This document shows, piece after piece, positions 60,947 to 64,000 of a DNA stretch of 64,000 nucleotides. This stretch comes from CAZVEE01 sp964625525 (GTDB taxonomy: Bacteria; Pseudomonadota; Alphaproteobacteria; JAJFIK01), in NCBI GenBank assembly GCA_964625525.1, contig CAZVEE010000004.1, forward strand, positions 11,323 to 75,322, given 5' to 3'. Under the pieces are notes generated by a model. That model worked only from the letters and a program-made list of their open reading frames with translations. It was not told the DNA's origin and ran no database searches. Every line of letters starts with the position of its first letter. Positions within the stretch are counted from its first letter, which is position 1. The translations under genes were made by a program, and so were the position numbers.

Positions 60947-62383
60947 CTAGGCGGTGTCCATCATCACTTTGCGGCCCTGGCGGCCGGTCTGGCCAGACCG
61001 GCTTGTCGCCTGGGCACAGCCAATGGCGAGTAAGACCGCGAAAAGCACGGCCACAGCAGGGATCTCAAAGCTGAACTCAACCACGGTGTGGCTGGCAGCG
61101 ACGCCAGCCGCCGCCAGCCCGGCCACAGAGAAGACCATGTCGCGGCGGCGCTCAATGACACCGCGCAGACAGACCCACGCCAAAAACCCAAGGCCCGCCA
61201 GATAAGCAAGCGCGCCGGGCAGCCCAAGCCCGACAGCCAATTCCAGATACTCGTTATGCGCCCGCCGCGCGAGCCGGCCCGGCTCCACTTCCACGGCATA
61301 CATGGGATAAAGGTCCTGAAAGCTGCCGAGCCCCGTGCCAAGCCAGGGTGCGTCCCGGATCATGCTCAGGGCTGCTTCCCAGAGTAACGGCCGCGCCGCC
61401 ACGGACGGCGCGATATCTTCCAGGCGGGTGCGCAATGTGCCACCGGCGATCTCCACCACCACCACCGCCATGATCACCATTCCCAGCGCCACGGCGGCCC
61501 CGCGCCAGGATCGCCCGTCGGTCTGGGAGCCAGAGGGTTTGAGGGCAAAGGCCAGACCGACAACGCTCAAACCCGCAAGCGCCGCCAACGCACCGCCGCG
61601 CGACGCTGTCAACACAATCGCGCCCAGAAGCAGCAGCACGCCCACCAGCCGCACGGCCCCAAGGCCGGTGAAAAACGCGAGCAGCTGGCCGAGCCGCGCC
61701 TGGCCTTCTTCGCTGACTTTCAGGTTTCTCAGATCATGGGCAAAAAGCGCCGCGGCGGCGGCAAGCCCAAGACCCAAATAGGTCGCGAAATGGCTTGGAT
61801 TGACGAAGGGGCCGGTGAAACGATAGGGACGCGGCATTTCGTAAGTGGGCAGATAAAGCACATGCGCCAGCCCGAACAGCCGGAGGCCCAACCCATAAAG
61901 CGCATAGGCACAGCTAATGACGACCACTGCGCCCAAAAGCCGGCGCGCATATGTCCGATCACCGGCGACCCAAAATGCCGCGAGAAAGACGACCCCGTAA
62001 GCCACCATCATCAACGCTTCAAAGCGCGCCCGTTCCGGATTGACAGCGATGGCGCCCGCCACCGGCCCGTCCAAAGCCTCGCCCGCCAGCATCCAGGCGG
62101 GATGGTGCCAGGCTTCCGGCATAAAGGACACGGTTTGTAGAAAGGCCCAGCCGAGCGCCAGACTGCCCAGCGCGAGCCCCGGCAAGACACGTCCATAGGC
62201 CAATTCATCGCCGTTGGAACGGGCGAGCCCAAGCCCTGTGAGCAGCACCAGAACGCCGACCGCCACCTGCAATGCCGCCATGGCCCATGCGCGATTGCCG
62301 CCAAGCGGCATGGGCAACACCGCCAGGAGCACAACCAGACCAACAAAAACGAGCGCCCGAAACACCTGCGCGGCGGCCTCCAC
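60947..62383 (-). CDS. O-antigen ligase-family protein (Wzy/WaaL type)
   Basis: 478 residues with about 12 hydrophobic segments. The large periplasmic loop contains SMIRDAPWLGTGLGSFQDLYP and ARRAHNEYLELAVGLGLPG, which is the H-N-x-x-L motif of the Wzy_C / O-antigen ligase family. It may be a second polymerase or a ligase joining polymer to a lipid or protein. Start is GTG 62383. It is followed upstream on the same strand by the DegT aminotransferase gene (27 bp gap). Confidence 0.9.
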   Translation of the reverse strand: MEAAAQVFRALVFVGLVVLLAVLPMPLGGNRAWAMAALQVAVGVLVLLTGLGLARSNGDELAYGRVLPGLALGSLALGWAFLQTVSFMPEAWHHPAWMLAGEALDGPVAGAIAVNPERARFEALMMVAYGVVFLAAFWVAGDRTYARRLLGAVVVISCAYALYGLGLRLFGLAHVLYLPTYEMPRPYRFTGPFVNPSHFATYLGLGLAAAAALFAHDLRNLKVSEEGQARLGQLLAFFTGLGAVRLVGVLLLLGAIVLTASRGGALAALAGLSVVGLAFALKPSGSQTDGRSWRGAAVALGMVIMAVVVVEIAGGTLRTRLEDIAPSVAARPLLWEAALSMIRDAPWLGTGLGSFQDLYPMYAVEVEPGRLARRAHNEYLELAVGLGLPGALAYLAGLGFLAWVCLRGVIERRRDMVFSVAGLAAAGVAASHTVVEFSFEIPAVAVLFAVLLAIGCAQATSRSGQTGRQGRKVMMDTA

Positions 62384-62410
62384 TTGGGAAAGAGTTCCCC
62401 TGCACCCGAC

Positions 62411-63538
62411 TCAGCGGCGCAACCCGCTGATCATGGCACAAATCCGCGCCACGTCCTCATCGCGCAGTTGCGATCCGGACGGCAGACACAAACCTCGGGC
62501 AAAGAAGTCTTCGCACACCGCGCCCCCCACCATGCGGGCTTGTTCAAAGACAGGCTGCATGTGCATGGGCTTCCAAACCGGCCGAGCCTCAATGTTTTCC
62601 GCTTCAAGCGCCAGGCGGATGGCTTCTGGGCCAACGCCGAAGGCCGCCTCATCCACCAGCATCACTGTCAGCCAGCGCGTATGGCGGCCATAGTCGGCCT
62701 CGGGCATGAAGGTGATACCGGGGAGATTGCCAAGGTGTTCCGTATAGCGGTTAAAGATCGCCCGTCGGCGGTCCACCCGATCCTTCAGGCTTTCCAATTG
62801 ACCCAAGCCGATGGCGGCCACAATATTGCTCATACGGTAGTTGTAACCCACTTCCGTATGCTCGTAATGGGGCACGGGCTGACGCGCGGCCTGGGACAGA
62901 TAGCGCGCCCGCTCAATCAGCGCCGCGTCGTCCGAGGCCAGCATGCCACCACCGGATGAGGTGATGATCTTGTTACCGTTGAATGAGGCCGCCGCCGCCC
63001 ACGCGCCCTTGCCGGCATGGCGGTCCTTGTAACGGGTGCCCATGCCTTCCGCGGCATCGGCGAGCACGGGCACCTCATAGCGGTCGCAGATCGCCACGAG
63101 ACGGTCGAGATCGCAGGACTGGCCGTAGAGATCCGTCGGGATCACCGCCTTGGGCAGGCGCCCGCGCGCGGCATCGGTCTCCAGCGCTTCGGCCAGCAGC
63201 TCCGGGTCGAGGGTCCAGGTCTGCGGGTCGCAATCAAAGAACACCGGCTCGGCGCGCTCATAGCTGACCGCCGCGACGCTGCCGATGAAGGTCAGGCTCG
63301 CGGCATAGACCGTATCGCCGGGTTGGACGTCCAGATAGCGCAGCGCCAAATGCAACGCCGCCGTCCCTGAGGACAACGCCACCGCATGGGCAAATCCGGT
63401 TTCGGCGCAAAACGCCTCTTCGAAAGCCTTCAACATCGGGCCGGCGGGGGCGACGAAATTACTCTCAAAGGCTTGCTGCACCAAGTCCAGTTCACGACCG
63501 GACATGTGGGGCGGCGACAGAAAAATGCGACCAGTCAT
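62411..63538 (-). CDS. DegT/DnrJ/EryC1 sugar aminotransferase (PglE-like)
   Basis: 375 residues. PLP aminotransferase of nucleotide sugars: LSSGTAALHLALRYL, the DLYGQSCDLD segment, DAAEGMGTRYKDRHAG, Schiff-base Lys in SFNGNKIITSSGGGM and YNYRMSNIVAAIGLGQL. PglE-type members aminate UDP-4-keto-6-deoxy-GlcNAc; the adjacent PglD-like acetyltransferase supports that. Start at 63538 has GGAG about 9 nt upstream. A 4,6-dehydratase for the 4-keto sugar should lie outside the window or be one of the SDRs here. Confidence 0.92.
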   Translation of the reverse strand: MTGRIFLSPPHMSGRELDLVQQAFESNFVAPAGPMLKAFEEAFCAETGFAHAVALSSGTAALHLALRYLDVQPGDTVYAASLTFIGSVAAVSYERAEPVFFDCDPQTWTLDPELLAEALETDAARGRLPKAVIPTDLYGQSCDLDRLVAICDRYEVPVLADAAEGMGTRYKDRHAGKGAWAAAASFNGNKIITSSGGGMLASDDAALIERARYLSQAARQPVPHYEHTEVGYNYRMSNIVAAIGLGQLESLKDRVDRRRAIFNRYTEHLGNLPGITFMPEADYGRHTRWLTVMLVDEAAFGVGPEAIRLALEAENIEARPVWKPMHMQPVFEQARMVGGAVCEDFFARGLCLPSGSQLRDEDVARICAMISGLRR

Positions 63539-63641
63539 AAGGGGGGCTCCTACTGCATGAAGGGGGCTTGGCGAGGTGACGAGCGCACGCAGCCCCAACG
63601 ATAGGTCGTGCGCTTACAAACAAGTCGGTCCAGTCGATGTC

Positions 63642-64000
63642 CTAAGCGAGATAAGCCTCGCCCCGCGCGCGCGATCGCACCGGTTTGGCGGGAACCCCAT
63701 AGGCGATTTGATTGCTGGGCAGATCTTTATTGACGTAACTGTGTGCGCCCACAACGCAGTCATCCCCAATTCTGATGCCGTGCTTCACCGTCGCATTGAT
63801 CGAAATCGCCGATCGCAGACCAATCTCGACAGTCCCTCCAGTGACCGCCGCCGGTGCCAGGGACGAGAAGTCCCGCATAACGCAGTCATGATCAAGGGAT
63901 GAGCGGGTATTGATCAGACAAAACATGCCAACCGTCGAATTGGGACCAACGACGGCACCAGGCATGATGATCGTGCCCTGCCCGATCGTGGTGACGTAAG
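63642..64000 (-). CDS. PglD-like sugar O/N-acetyltransferase (5' end off window)
   Basis: C-terminal ~119 codons of a left-handed beta-helix acyltransferase. Hexapeptide-like turns recur: GQGTIIMPGAVVGPNSTVG, CLINTRSSLDHDCVM, TVEIGLRSAISINATVKHG, IGDDCVVGAHSYVNKDLP, ending YGVPAKPVRSR. The catalytic His is likely in SLDHDC. Such proteins acetylate amino-sugars such as UDP-4-amino-4,6-dideoxy-GlcNAc. Continues beyond the right edge; N-terminal Rossmann-like part not visible. Upstream of the aminotransferase gene on the same strand. Confidence 0.9.
   Translation of the reverse strand, partial: YVTTIGQGTIIMPGAVVGPNSTVGMFCLINTRSSLDHDCVMRDFSSLAPAAVTGGTVEIGLRSAISINATVKHGIRIGDDCVVGAHSYVNKDLPSNQIAYGVPAKPVRSRARGEAYLA

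Noticed and set aside
1..64000. tRNA, rRNA, insertion sequences, integrases or phage genes
   Set aside because: None recognised by eye; no transposase or integrase-like protein among the reading frames.

Overview
The window is high-GC, gene-dense DNA from an alphaproteobacterium. The gene content and protein flavour (polyprenyl-phosphate hexose-1-phosphate transferase, BBP2-type porin, TonB receptor, YjbEFH-like proteins) suggest a Caulobacterales/Maricaulales/Hyphomonadaceae-type marine lineage. That placement is inference; no rRNA or marker phylogeny is available. A run of 100 Ns at 1803-1902 shows that this is a scaffolded draft assembly.

Region 1 (1-11000) is mixed housekeeping and accessory DNA. 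It holds a ZrgA-like His-rich metal-binding protein with the start of an ABC ATPase, a DoxX-like membrane protein, a PaiB-like flavin protein cut by the gap, an unrecognised secreted protein, an aminoglycoside-phosphotransferase-fold kinase, a GST, a class III aminotransferase, a lipoprotein hydrolase and a Ser/Thr-type phosphatase. Two genes here are broken: a small membrane protein with one in-frame TAG, and a PQQ-dependent dehydrogenase with a nonsense codon, a lost N-terminus and an internal deletion/frameshift.

Region 2 (about 11000-63000) is a very large surface-polysaccharide island. Precursor supply: GalU, Ugd, a UDP-glucuronate 4-epimerase-like enzyme, UDP-xylose synthase, GalE, GlmS-GlmM, Pgi, an AGE-type isomerase, a GDP-mannose pyrophosphorylase and Gmd. 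CysD-CysNC make PAPS, which could supply sulfation. Assembly: a WcaJ/HfsE-type initiating transferase, glycosyltransferases (15109, 41089, 43486, 45674), a Wzy-like polymerase (44472), a Wzx flippase (46594), a Wzz-like chain-length protein without kinase domain (42377), an O-antigen-ligase-family protein (60947) and an FkbM methyltransferase (48235). Export: a short GumB/Wza-type protein (13961), a 937-residue multi-SLBB protein (49088), a BBP2-type beta-barrel (12133), and YjbH, YjbF/GfcB and YjbE/GfcA-like proteins (51996-55596). A tightly overlapping operon at 41089-46666 forms the core.

Region 3 (55749-64000) adds a secreted metallophosphoesterase with a five-unit peptide repeat, a TonB-dependent receptor, an orphan multi-TM protein resembling SLATT proteins, the O-antigen-ligase-family protein, and a PglE/PglD-like aminotransferase-acetyltransferase pair running off the right edge.

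The genes fit together as one supply, assembly and export programme for an acidic, probably sulfated and methylated heteropolysaccharide. Two structurally different outer-membrane exporters suggest two products or two stages. No tRNA, rRNA, CRISPR array, insertion sequence or phage gene was found.
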